The position numbers and the translations under genes were made by a program. This document shows positions 38,546-50,957 of a stretch of DNA of 64,000 nt, piece after piece. Numbering within the stretch: the stretch's first letter is position 1; each line of letters begins with the position of its first letter. This DNA is from Chytridium lagenaria (taxonomy: Eukaryota > Chytridiomycota > Chytridiomycetes > Chytridiales > Chytridiaceae). Below the pieces are notes generated by a model. The model was not told where the DNA came from and searched no databases. It saw only the letters and a program-made list of their open reading frames with translations. The stretch lies in the NCBI GenBank assembly GCA_025449115.1, contig JAHLKC010000074.1, positions 124,001-188,000 of the forward strand. Direction: 5' to 3'.

Positions 38546-41500
38546 TTCAAAATGACAATTGTTTTGGGCGAATACATTATTTATTTAATTAATCTATTTA
38601 TTTATTAATGAAGAAATTAATATTTATTAAATAATTAAATACATAATTAATAATTTAATTAATCAATTAATGTATTCATGCTTATATTTGGCGAGAAGAC
38701 TACTGTAACAGTCGCTCCATTTAACAAGTTATTTGGAGCGGCTGTCCTATGGACTGCTCCGTTTAACAAAAGTTAAACAGAACAGCAATTAATGAACAGC
38801 TCTGTGACTGCCTAATTGAGAAAAAATTTTCAAAAATTTTTTACCTGGACTGCTGTGACAATCGGACAACATGCTAAATAATATGTGGATTTAATATATA
38901 ATCACCAAAAGCTTAATCTGGGCTTGGCAATAAACCGCTTAAGGCATTTACCTGAGCAGCAGCAGGTTTATACTAAACAGGTAGTAGGTAGTAAGCCGTG
39001 GTAGTATACTAGTATTTAAAAATTTAATTATCTGATCAAAATTTTACCCAGCCCAAAATTAGGATTAGGACACTAATAGACAGAGCTTCAAGCTTTGGTT
39101 TGAACATACTTTTGTGGCATAAAAAAAAATTAAAGAAAAAGGTGCGAGACGTATCCTGATCTTTGATGTATTTATTGCAGTTACTTGCGTAGCAATCTTC
39201 AAAGTAGTTTCACTTTATTGATGTAAAAAAAATATTATTATTTACAAATTTAATGCGCACAAGGCACTTGATGAATGCGCACAATGCACTTAGTGACTGA
39301 GCAATCAATAAGTGCATTGTGCAAATTGAGTGCATTCTCACTTTTTTTCTTTTTCTTCCCCATTTTTTTTCTGTTATTTGTTATTCAATCTGGATTATAT
39401 AAACAATTTTGCCGTGATTTGTGTCAATTGAGCATTATTTATTATTATATAATTAATTTACTTAAATTAATTTATTAATTATTAAAACAAATTTAAATTA
39501 TTAATAATTATTAAAAACAATTGTACTTTTTTTAAAGATTATTACTTATTGCAGACTTATTACTGTTAATAAATAGACAAAATTAAATTACTATTATTAA
39601 TAATAGAGGTTCATATAAATAAGTATTAGCACGGATCAAAGTCTATATTAGCACCAACAAGTAAGAGAGCCAACCGCCAGAGGACAGAGGTTACCGAAGC
39701 TTGAATCCCATGTACCAAAAAATGAAATCCTGGTGAAAGAGAGTTCTTAATACGTCATATATACCGTATTATAATGCAGACTCATACATTTATTACCAAA
39801 ATAAGTAAAAATAAAAAAAAGGGGTTAGGGTCTTTCAAAAAAAAAATACAGCAGCAAACAATTGTTTAAGTTTTAGCCCTCTTAGAACAATTGTGATGGT
39901 TTTGTAATCCAATAAAAAACCCAATTTATTATTAACATAAGAAATTAATAAGAAATAATAACCATTTATTAAAAAATTCCTAGCAAAGTTGGGAAAACTA
40001 TCAATGTTTTTATGTGTTCTACAAAATTCTTGCCAAACAAAATTTTGTGGACCTTCCTGACAAGCTTAACTAAGAAAAGCTATGAAAAAGAGCTCGCAGA
40101 GGTTTTAGATCACCTGACTTTGGGGCTTTGACCCAAGCCGTTAAGTTTGGCAAAGTCAGCTGGAAGCTACAACTTAGAAAAAGAGCAAGAACTTTGATAA
40201 AGGGCTGAGGAGGAAGGATGAAAAGACATATTGTATATAGTAAACTTTATTTTGTGAAGGAAAATTGACTATAAAGGGGGCAGTTTTTGTGTGGATGGTC
40301 CTCAGAAGTTTTGGACTGAAAAAAGAAAAAAAGACCTCTTGTTTTAACTCTGCTGTCCCCAAATTACCTCCCAATCCCTCTGTCTGTTTGTCATCTTGTG
40401 AGGCACCTCAAGATCTCTCTCTACCACCCTGAAGAAAGTTGCCAGCAACATCTGTTTTGAACAAGAAAACACTGCAGAAGTTGCTACCCCTGCTATATCC
40501 CAAGTACGTTCCTGCTACAGACTTTGGGCATCCTCTCCCAACCTCATTTAGAACAGCCTCTTGGCGCTCTCTGGACTTGCTCCCAGGTTCAGTAACAAGA
40601 CTCCCGCAGGTGAAGAAGACCCTTAGGTGTTAGAAAGATTAGTATTTGTTGTATTTTTTGGTGAATGTAGCTTGAGACTCTTTATATTTTGCTGGGCTCA
40701 GTTAAATTTTGGTGGTTTTTGGGTATTGTTTCTCTGAACTTTTTGGATACTGGGCCAGAACAATTTACAATGAATAGATGTCAATATTCACGGAACCGTC
40801 CAGAACCACGAGACTGATTAGACCTCCTGATAGGAGAACCAGAAGACTTATTTGCAGTCAGAGACAGTCTCTTGCTTTGCAGGAGAAACAGACACAAACA
40901 ACCTTGAATGCTGACTAGTGTTTTGGGTAGATCAACGCCGCGATGACATGTATGAGGAATTGTTTCATACTTCAAATGAAACCTTAGAAGTAAACAGCGT
41001 CAAATTCTTTTTACCAGTATCCATCAATGTATGACGCTTTGATCTGCACGTGTCTGCTTTGAGGGATCAGTTTTATTGGAATTTTGACACTCTAAAATGG
41101 TCACTTGCTTGTATGTTCACGTGCAGGTAAAAGTTGAAGCTTATGCTGTATCTCCTTCAGCTGCAACAAAACCCTTTCCTCCAGTGCTTCCACTTTGTCT
41201 TCTAGACATTGCAAACTTCCATGTTCTCTGCCATACCCGCCTGAGCTTTGTGTATCTGATCAAATTTGAGATAATGTTCCCCTGTCTTGCATTGTTTTAG
41301 TACAACAGTGTTACCAAGGTGTCCCACCCAGCTGCCAAATGCATTTGAGTGTTACCGTTGGCGCTTACAAGATACTAATTGTTTAAGTGTTTGAGTTCCA
41401 ATATTTTGAAACCTTCGAGAAAAAAATTTTTGTGGAAAATTAAGTAAGATTTTACGTACGTGCATCTTGGACCCTAAGGGCCTAACATGTTGACTGGCCC

Positions 41501-41552
41501 CAGCTGCCTGTACAGCCCGTAATTTTTTATTAGTAATAGTAACAGAGGATTA
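38546..41552. other. Long AT-rich non-genic stretch with inverted repeats
   Basis: No gene is supported. A perfect 10-bp inverted repeat (GAATACATTA at 38570, TAATGTATTC at 38668) encloses AT-rich sequence, and a hairpin with 12-nt arms lies at 38708-38745. A weak minus-strand coiled-coil-like fragment (VEALEERVLLQLKEIQHKL) can be read at about 41,130-41,210 but has no context. Confidence 0.45.
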
Positions 41553-43558
41553 TCTAGTTAGAGTGATGCCGCAACGTGTTTTTATGCGTCAGCAGTTATA
41601 AGTAGTCTCTTCTCCTTTTCCCACGTGGTAATAACCCTTTCCACTAATTTTTGAGGGTTTTGTTGAAGAGCAAGTTTGGTAAAACCTTTTTCTTCATCTT
41701 TTACTCCCTCTATAAGAAGGGGAGTTGTTTTATATTAATGAAATTCGCGCGATTTTTGAACACGTTTTGGACACATTTGGCCTCCCGATGTGTGAGTCCA
41801 GAGACGGAACGGGAAGCCCGTTCTGGGTCTTTTCTGGTTGGTCCTCCCTATTCTAATATTCGACGTTCCGCGCCTCTGCAGTAGCCGCTGGGTGACTCCT
41901 TTTTGAAGCTACACTTATTGGCTCGTAGTCGCAGAGCGTGAGATACCTTTGGTACTGGATCAACCCCGCCATACAAGCGTCCTGGGTCCCAGAATTCTCC
42001 TCCCATAGTTGAGTCAACCGCTGAGTCTCTTGGGTAACTACCTTACAACCAGAGTGTATCAGGATCGCTGTCAGTCCTTTTTTTAAACACTCTATGATGC
42101 ACATAGAGGGCCGTTGACGGCCTAGTACTTACAGTGCACACCATAACAGTGGAAAGAACTATATACGTAAGCTGGACAGATTGGACGTTGTGAGAGCTAC
42201 GACCCTTATCTGGAGCTCTCCAGGCGCAAGCCGCAAAGATAAGTAGGTGATCATGTTTCTATTAAAAAGCTCACTGGAGCAAAGCAATACGATAGAAGTT
42301 CCCAACGCTAATTTTCCTCGCTCCATTAATAATTGCTTGATACCTTTCAGTTTGCCTAAAAAAGAGTCAACGATGTTTAGATTCATGTACAGTACCTGCT
42401 CTTGGATCTGGATTACCGCTTTCATCTTTCAAATCTATGGCAAACATCATCTCTTGCACGCGTTTTCGCATAATCCCCGCCACTTTATCGTTCTCATGAA
42501 TGAATTTGGTTTTTCTCATAAACTCTTTCTTTCCCCCCATCTTCAAATTCATACTCTTTACATTTAAAGATCCATCCGTTTGTGACATATGCACAGTGCT
42601 TTGATCAAAAATAAAATGTCCACCGTGTTCGGATGCCGCTTTTCAAAACTAGACATGCTTGTCTCCTCCCCTCATCTGAAAATCCTCCAAGCATACTTTT
42701 GCAGCCCGCACATCCTCATCTGTGATGTTCGGAAACTTTTCGACTGGTCCATTCCTTGTTATCAGAGCCTTGGAAGTGACACTTGAGATGGGAGGAGGAA
42801 TTGACGCTTTTTTGGCATATGTGACGCCGGAGATGGCCCCATGAGGGAGGTTTGTGATGGGAGGAGGAATCAGTGGTTTTGGTCCATATTTGACCACGCG
42901 GATAGCCTCAACTATATTCTATATAAGCGATATATTAATAAACAACCATGCAGAAAGAGTGACCAACCTCATCATTGGAGTCCTCCATTACGCCGTGCAT
43001 GTCATACAGGTCCAGAAGATCTCGCCGTGCTTTTCGAAGAAGAATGTGATCCCAAACCCCGGCTGCACATGGCTCCCATACTTGGCCTTTCAAATACCTA
43101 CGGCCTGCCTCAATTGTGTACGCCCCACAGGATTGAAAATCCAACTGATTCGCCATAACTCCATTGCTCAACGTCTCTATGGGGTAGGTTTGATTCGTTT
43201 TGAAACACACACACGCAACAAGTGACGGTTGGATGTTCATAAAGCAACCGGGCCTTGACGATGACGGGAATCCCACACTGTAGCACCCCAGATCTTTGAG
43301 CCTCCCAAGTGCAGCGTGAGTTCAGCCGTCAGCAGCACCCAGTGACTGTTTCCCATGTTAACAGGTGCCATCCATCGCGTAATATTGCTCGCTGATAATG
43401 GATCAGCGTGGTGTGCAAGAGGAGGGTTCTGGATGATGGTGGAATTGATGTACACCAGATCAGAGAAGTCTAGAGTATCCAACTCAAAAAGGATGTTGAT
43501 GGCACCGTCATCAAACCATTTCCTTTTGGTGAGTGTAGACATAACTGCAGAATGTATG
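41553..43558. repeat. 2-kb direct repeat, copy B
   Basis: Near-identical to 31319-33317, same orientation, about 10.2 kb away. The right border ends after AATGTATG, where copy A continues into upstream protease exons, so copy B looks truncated at the 5' side of the gene. Confidence 0.95.
41853..43542 (-). pseudogene. Ulp1-like protease, 5'-truncated second copy
   Basis: It carries the same protease core as copy A. Here MGNSHWVLL and WDSRH are in one open frame (43542-43237), because the homopolymers broken in copy A are one base longer, and QLDFQSCGAYTIEAGRRYL follows in the 43276-42935 frame. The exons upstream of RKWFDDGAIN are absent, so this copy is probably not functional. Confidence 0.6.
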
Positions 43559-45175
43559 TATATGGGGGTTTATGTGTTTGATGTTTATATTTTTCTTGTT
43601 CCTTGTTTGTTTTGTTGTTTACTATATCCTTTTTTGACTAAATTTACAACAGCAAAATTAATAATATACTGAGAGAGAAGTTGTCCCCACAAAATCATCA
43701 TATCCTGTCCTGTTTGTGCATGATCTTCCCCCCTACATTGCTTATGCAACACCAATGTCCTTCTATTTGACTCTTACTTGGAATGGCCCTATTCTAATTA
43801 AGTTGTAAAGTGTACCATGGCACTGGATGTTGTGACATGCTCTTGAATAAGAACTCCTTCAATGCCCTACTGATGCTCATGGACAATGACAGGCAAGTAA
43901 GCTACGCTATTCCCCTCTTATGCATGCCATTGAGTCCTGAAATGACTCCACCACCTTGGAGCGCGTGGAAATACAACTTGACTGCTGGTTTGCTTAGATA
44001 ATAGGTTATATATAAAGAGTTCTTGGAAGAGTCTTGTAGATTGACACTAGAATGGTTGGTAGACATAACTTAGAGCTTTGTCACCCTAGTATCTTCATTG
44101 ATCGGCATTGTTGGAAACCAATAGAAAAATCCCCATTAGAATCACTCCATCCTCACACATTAAATTCATACTACTAACATTGAGTGTAATAGCTCTTTTA
44201 TTAGTAGACTTGTTACTGCTAATGTTGATTAGACATGTAATGACATCTTGACTTAGCGTCCAAGGAGCTTGCCCAGAGAATTCACATGTTATGCTCATCC
44301 ATGGAGATGTCAGATGATGGGAGAAAGCAACCTACAGTGTTTTTGTCAATAGGCAATGCATTGTTCCCTAACTGCAACCAATGTGGGTGTTTCCTTGCAA
44401 TATGGGAGACAATGCCATTTTTGTGTTACTTGCAATGATAACCAAAATTAACTACTATGCAAACACTGCTCATGGTGGTGCCCCCTGTACAGTAAAATAT
44501 ATTATTGACGTACTTATAATACATAACTTCAAATTTTTTTATTTGACAAAAATCAAGTTATTTGGAAAGCCTTAGCAATGGACGCCTTGACGTGCCGGGT
44601 GTGTTCTTGATTATATCTACTTGAACACATTAGAGTTAATATTAATATGTAATATAGAAGGCCTGGACAGCCCCTACGTGCCGTACGTGCTTTTTACAAT
44701 GGGCACTTGAATTACTTATTGAAATATTTCCTTAAATAATTAATGTTTTCATTATTGCAGTAAACAAGGCCGGGACAGACCCTACGTGCCGGGCATAGCA
44801 TTGATCCCTCCTTCAACATGCAATATACAAATGCTCATAAAATCCAAACTTTTACTCCTCAATGCAATTTCTAAATATTCCAAGTTTATCAACCAGAATC
44901 TCAGTTGGCACCGCAGGTGTTCTTCAGCCTGGTTTCACAGTTTTGTAGAATTACACTATCTCCTGTTTGAAATACGCTTATAAAGACAAAGACAAATAAG
45001 AAATATATCTTACTATCCAGAGCTGATATGCCGTTGGACTCATTTCCTTTGAGAGACAAGCTCTCACCAATGGCCTTAAGCGTGTTGAAAGGTGTTTTTA
45101 CAGTAACATATTGTGGAAAACCTGAAGATTGGATTTGAAATTTTTTTTGAAAAAAAACGACATAACAGTATCTTT
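43559..45175. other. No gene recognised; contains a short dispersed repeat
   Basis: AT-rich. Open frames (43810-44001 +, 44298-44095 -, 44381-44575 +) have no recognised features. A 25-bp motif with the core CCCTACGTGCCG occurs at 44659-44683 and again at 44767-44791, and a shorter relative lies near 44590. Confidence 0.4.
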
Positions 45176-45339
45176 TGTAAGAATTAGTGATTAACCTCAT
45201 GTTTTTTTTAGTGTGCTTCAAACCTGTAAGAATTGGTGATGATTCCTAATTCTTACAGTGATACAAGAAAGTCCTATATATAGGAACCAACAAAAGGCAC
45301 TTAATGAATAAAAACTAGCTAAAGATTATTAATTGTACA
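45176..45339 (-). repeat. 3' LTR of the 45-50 kb copia element
   Basis: In element orientation it starts TGTACAATTAATAATC and ends AATTCTTACA; TATATATAGGAC near 45280 is a candidate TATA box, absent from the other LTR. The LTR pair differs by several indels, so the insertion is not recent. Confidence 0.85.
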
Positions 45340-45859
45340 TTCCCCCTCATTAAAGTGTCCTCATAGTTGTGCCGACTCTAAGCCTAGTTGGGTACGGAAT
45401 TGCTTGAACTTGAATTTGGGTTAGGGTGTAGTAAACAATTTGGCGATGTTCTTTTGAGTCTCAATGTAATTAACCGCAATATCCTTATTCTCCACTGCTT
45501 TGCAAATCATGCAGTACTTGATGTCTAAGTGTTTTGTCTTGTCACTGTGAGTAGGATGGCGTGCATTCAATATTGTTGCTGTTATCACAGAAGATCTTGA
45601 TTGGACGGTCTTGAGCGTATCCCAACTCTACAAGAATCTTCTATAACCACAGGACCTCTTTCAACGCGGAGTGTAAGGCCACCAGCTCTGCCGTCATTGT
45701 ACTGTCTAACACCAACTTTTGCTTGGCTGATTTGAATGTCACTGCTGCATCGGCAATGAAATTAACAAATCCTGATGTAGAACGGCGTGTTGGGCACATC
45801 CAGCCAGGTCCGAGTCCGTATATGCATAAATGGAAACCCCTGCTGGAGCATCAGGTTTT

Positions 45860-48800
45860 GAACACTAGTCGCATGTCTCTACAGTACTGTTTATGTAGCC
45901 CAGAAGATGTTGGGTCGCTTTACAGTGACATGGACAAGGCTTGGAGGCAAAACGTGCAAGCTTGCTTACAGCAAAGGCAATATCTGGTCGTGACCCATAC
46001 CCCAGATAGAGTAATTTCCCAATGACAGCTCTATAGTTGATGCCCTTCATGGCTTGTTCTTCATCTGTCGTTAGGTCTTGAAGGAAATCGAAATCGGCAG
46101 GTTGATCCACTAGCATTGGTACGCAACTGACTGGTACTTCTATGGTATCCAATAGTCTTCAGTAATCTGGCTTGCAAAGACGGATTGTTCAAGAACCACG
46201 TTTTCCCCCTCATTGAATACCGTCATGCCGATAAAACTCGCGTTTAGACGTGGTATGGTTGAGCTTGAATTTCACGTTCATCGCCACGATCAGGCGTAAA
46301 ACCTCACTCTCGATCTCAGCATCATAGAACCACTTTAATTTGTCAACATAAAGGTAAAGATAGATCCAATGATCCCCAAAACGCTTGGTGAACAAGCACG
46401 GGTCATTCGGACCAACGGATAAACCCAACGTAACAAACAGACTTGACACATCTTTATACCAGAGCCGAGGTCCTTGGCCAATGCCATTCACGCTTGTAAA
46501 ATTTCAGCTACAAGCCCAGCAGTGGCAGGGATTCAGTCCCCGGGAGTTGTTGCATATAAAGCCCACCATCCACATCGACCTTGGAAATCAAAAATGCACT
46601 GCTAAAGTCCCCTTGCCGTGATTTCATGCGTTGAGCTTTGATAGCCAACAAAAGCCGGAAAACATTGAGAGACCCCGTCGGTGACCAAGTTTCAGTAAAA
46701 TCCACTCCAGGAATCTGATGGCACCCATAGGTAATGGCACGGGCCTTAAACGTCTCAATTTGAGTGTCATCATTAACTTTCACCATCAGGACCCGGCCAG
46801 GAGGGAGAGTGAACGAGCTTGCCAAGTACCGTTAACCTGTGATGTTGAAGTTTGGTATCAATAGCTGCCTATCAGTTTGGCAACATCCGGACCACTAAAG
46901 GCTTCAGTAATTGTTTGGGGACCAGGCCTACTACTGAAAGCAGAACCAGAGTAACGTCACGGTAAGAGGGGCGGCCACAAGGAGACTCAGAGTCATGAGA
47001 GGATAGAGCAAAATGGGTCGCGAATTCTAATTCATCTTGAATCTCGAAACAAGTAATGGAAACACGGCTTTGATAGATGGGTCACATGAAGGTGACGTAG
47101 CGTACTAGCACCATTGGTTGATGGAGGCCGTTCTTGCTTGGCTTTGCGATCAGGTTGTCAACGAGGTTCTACACTAGTCTTTCTAGGAGTAGCCGGAGTC
47201 ACAGGGACGAATCGCGGGAAGTTGTGGGTTTTGGGTTGGGTGTTGTATATTGGGGAGGAGGGAGGGGTAGGCAAGTGGGTGTAGCAGGCGGCACGAGAGG
47301 GATGATATCACAACTGGGGAGGCCGCTGGAGCTACAGAATCATTAACATCGATATCACGGGGATGCCTTGTAACGGCATCATTGGAATCTACCCAAGAGT
47401 CAACTACAGGAGGGGCTTTAGATGGAGCTATGCGATCCCTATCAAAGACGTCCTCAAACAAAACAGCATTTCGAGTTGTAAACACTGATTCAGGATTGTC
47501 AGGATTAAGCGAAATCCGGTATGTCTGCTCCCTGAAGTTATGACTGTCCGCATCACTGTAGCTAACAAACCAACCCACAACAGCTTTGGTGAGGGTTATG
47601 TGCAGTGCTTCAAGACTAATGCTCCATAAGCAACACATCCCCAAGGTGGTAAATGCTTGACATTGGGAGCGGAACCAAGACGTAGAACTTCAAAAGGAGT
47701 CTTCCGGAGAGGGTGAGTGTGAATACGTTAGAGCCGCTTCCCCCCACAAATCAGTCGGTGCATTGGCACGGAGGAGCATGGCCTGAACCCATCCCACATG
47801 CAACGAAAGAAGCGTTCAATACGGCCATTTTTTGATGCTGGTCAGTATCGGCTAGATGGAGCTCGATTCCAAGATCTTGGCAGATGGCTTTGGTAACTGC
47901 GGCAACGTTATCCCCCGCTTTGTTCATTCGAAACGCTTTGATCTTTAATCCAGTCTGTCTTTCATACCATTAAGCAAGTTCACGGAGATTGGCGTTAAGA
48001 TCAGATCGATACTTCAAGAGGCGACCTGTAGCAAACGATGATCCAGAATCCACAACAACCATGATGCACGTAGATCCGCCTAAGGTGGGAGTATTTTTGG
48101 GTGGGAAAGAGATATCTAAATCTAACATGCGTAGGAAAGCATAATGAACAGGAGCAGTGGATGTAAACGGCTGTTTATGGATCTTCGCATGTACGCATGG
48201 GTCGCAAAATTGACTTGCGGGATCTAACGTCAAATCAGGTAGGCCCCGAGCTGCTTTGTGCTTGATCGTATCAGCAAGGTAATGAAGATTAATATGCCCA
48301 TAGTGCTCATGCCATTTTTGGGCTTCATTCGATTTTGTCGCGAAATATGACGATACCAGATTCGACGTGTGAACCGAGGTAGGATTATCAATGTCAATGT
48401 AGAACCCAACTGCTGACCCTTTTTCACTTATGAGTGGTTTTTAGCCCAGAGTTCCAATATTGACCGTCATGGTGGTATGATCAAATCACACGTTGAGGCC
48501 TTGACATAGCAACCTGGATAGGAGGGTCTCGGAAACTTCAGGTGAGATTTCAACGCCTTCAATAGTAATGCCGCCTTCAATCGGTATATTAACTGTTTCC
48601 CCTGTTGTTGTCAGTGTATGATTACTGGCACTCGTTTAGATGAGGGGAGGTTTGGAGGGGCCAGACAGGTAATGGGGTAAGCGTTTTTTGCATGATATGT
48701 CTGGTACATCTGGAATCAACACAAGCGCAATGCCAAGACAACACGTTCGACAAAAGCGCTTTGGCATCACTACCGCTAAGGGAGTTCATGCGCTCGGTAC

Positions 48801-49945
48801 ATGGTTTACAAAGATGTACTGGGGACAAAGATGATGAATGAAGGGCAGATGAGTAATCTTTATTATTGAAGTCCAGAAGTTCTTCATTAAAAAACATTAT
48901 CGCCAACAGTAAACGTAAGCACACTTGTGCAATTGGCTTTTGGTTCCTTACTCTCTTTAGCAGTCTTGTCGCCCCGAGGGTGACTGGGATTTTGGTGAAC
49001 CTTGATGCTTCTTTCAAATGTCTTGAATAGCCGGTGTGCATTTCTTGGACTGATGACCATAATAATTACACTTGGTGAACTGAAGACAATGGCGGTCATT
49101 GCTTGATTTGGGGACACCGTTCTCCTCGAGTACACAGGCACGGAGAATCCAACCGATTGGGCTCGTGGTGCAACATCATCATTTGCTCCAACAGGTCCAG
49201 GACGACGATATGCCTCATGACGAGCCCAGGTAAGAAGATCCGCTTGAGCTGCCTCCTCTTGAAGATGAAAGACAACTTCACTAATCGTCGTGAATTTATT
49301 CCGCTTAAACAGATTCTTGAGGGCCGTTATTGAAAGGGCTCATGGTGAGGGCTTGGCGTAATATCCTTGTAATAGGAAGAGTCGGTAATCGTCGGATCCC
49401 CAAGTGACAGCAATTTGTTGCGGCGTTCTTCAAAGAGTTCTGCTAAGTCAAGAGGGGTACGACTTCCGTGAACAATACGCTTTAGTTTCACCTTGATCCG
49501 AATCAATTGTATGGCCCGAATGATGGTGGAGACGTTTCATATGCACGGAAACGACGGTTATAATGATGCGTACGCCATTGAAGATTTGAACTTGAGACGC
49601 ATTGTTGAGTCCATATGTTTCCGTCAACACATTATTGAATCGTAGATTCCACCTCATTCCACTGTCTTTGCCTTTTCAATTACGGCGATCCTCACAGCTT
49701 CATCCACGACCAGACCATTTACCATGATCTCCGCAGGCACTTGAGGAGCCCACAACTTCATGACGAAGCTGGTAAGACATCTTTAGGACCAACATGGCGT
49801 AGTACTTAGTTGGTAGAGACATCCCATCAATCCTATTCAAGACCAAGAGTTTCCATTCCGAGTAGTATTCTTGTTTATTCGCTAGGGTAAGTAAGCAAGA
49901 CGTCGACTTGGGATGCGATAGATGGGATGGGGTCGATGACAGCAA
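45860..49945 (-). pseudogene. copia gag-pol, broken
   Basis: Gag-like fragments start at 49945. A zinc-knuckle region is degraded near 49,060. Integrase: DPASQFCDPCVHAKIHKQPF and GGSTCIMVVVDSGSSFATGR (about 48,030-48,230). RT: FTETWSPTGSLNVFRLLLAI (about 46,640-46,710), QGDFSSAFL and GPNDPCLFTKRFGDHWIYLY followed by YVDKL where active enzymes have YVDD (about 46,340). RNase H and its linker: GINYRAVIGKLLYLGYGSRP, DIAFAVSKLARF (about 45,970-46,060), then TKHLDIKYCMICKAVEN near 45,500. Many stops and frame changes occur, so the copy is defective. Confidence 0.85.
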
Positions 49946-50112
49946 ACATGATGGGGGTAGGAGTCAGAGTTCGATTTTTTGCGGAGTTTCAAAATAGAAC
50001 ATTCCTGTGATCCTTGAACTCAAGGCTTTTACCCTCCTTGTGCACTAGAGCTCTAACGCGCCTTATTCCTGTCGTTAATGATTCTTTACGCGTAGCGTTC
50101 AGACTCTTAATC

Positions 50113-50262
50113 TGTAAGAATTAGTGATTAACCTCATGTTTTATTTAGCAGTGCTTCAAACCTGTGAAAATTGGTGATTAAACCTAATTCTTACAGTGAT
50201 ACAAGAAAGACCAACGAAAGGCACTTAATGAATAATCAAGCTAAATATTATTAATTGAAACA
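50113..50262 (-). repeat. 5' LTR of the 45-50 kb copia element
   Basis: It begins (element orientation) TGTTTCAATTAATAATA and ends CTAATTCTTACA. The adjoining 24 bases (50089-50112) form the primer-binding site discussed in the findings. Confidence 0.85.
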
Positions 50263-50818
50263 TCTTTATCCTTTGAGATTAACCTTGCCCTTTTTCTTTC
50301 GTGTACCTTCCTTTAACTTCTTTTTCGGGCGTTCAACCCGTTTCTTCCTTGATTTGATCACCTTGAGTTATTTTATCTACAACGCGTCTTTTTGGACCTC
50401 AAATATTTAGCATTTAAACATTGTTAAACAATGTCAGTACCTGTGGGCTTTTTTTCGATGATATCTTTTACTACAAGGGAAAGGGGAATGGTGTCTTCTT
50501 GTTGATCTCAAAGAGTTATTACCGGTATCAAACCTTTTCAAGACCGTTGCCTTTTTTCTATGCGCTTTATGGGGGAGGGTATCAGTAAAAATTAGAAGCT
50601 AAGACTTGTTTTGGGTAATTGCCTTGGCTGTTTCAACTTCTTCTTCATCCTTGCTAGGCTGTAGTAACTGACCTAGAAATTATAAACTAGATCAAATATT
50701 AACCGGTTGTTACCAACCGGCGGTCCAGTAAACACCTTGAAATAAGGTACTGTAGTTGTAACCAGCACCCCAAATTGTGATATCAGGGTAGTTCAAGGTA
50801 GTTATGGATAGATGTTAT
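50263..50818. other. No gene recognised between two transposons
   Basis: A Lys/Arg-rich fragment can be read on the minus strand near 50,280-50,400, but it has stops and no context. Confidence 0.4.
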
Positions 50819-50957
50819 ATTAGAGAGTTTTTGCAGATGAGAAATTTCAAATATAAATTTTTAAAATAACGTTAGCGCTAATGCAAAAATTTAAAATTTC
50901 CGAAAAGTATTTTCGCAGACGAGAAATTTCGAAAAAATTTTAAAATTAGCGTTAGTG

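Larger units (their letters stand above)
45176..50262 (-). mobile_element. Complete but degenerate Ty1/copia LTR retrotransposon
   Basis: LTRs at 45176-45339 and 50113-50262 share long blocks and have TGT...ACA ends. The 5-bp target duplication TCTTT lies at 45171-45175 and 50263-50267. In element orientation (minus), a polypurine tract AATGAGGGGGAA abuts the 3' LTR (45340-45351), and a primer-binding site abuts the 5' LTR. The internal order gag, protease/integrase, RT, RNase H fits copia. Confidence 0.9.

Noticed and set aside
39650..39720. Possible tRNA gene (GCTTGAATCCCATGTACCA-like 3' end)
   Set aside because: The T-stem does not pair and no matching D-arm or acceptor stem is found.
31319..43558. 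Direct repeats as LTRs of one retrotransposon
   Set aside because: At 2 kb they contain protease coding sequence on one strand, lack TG...CA ends, and no reverse transcriptase lies between them.
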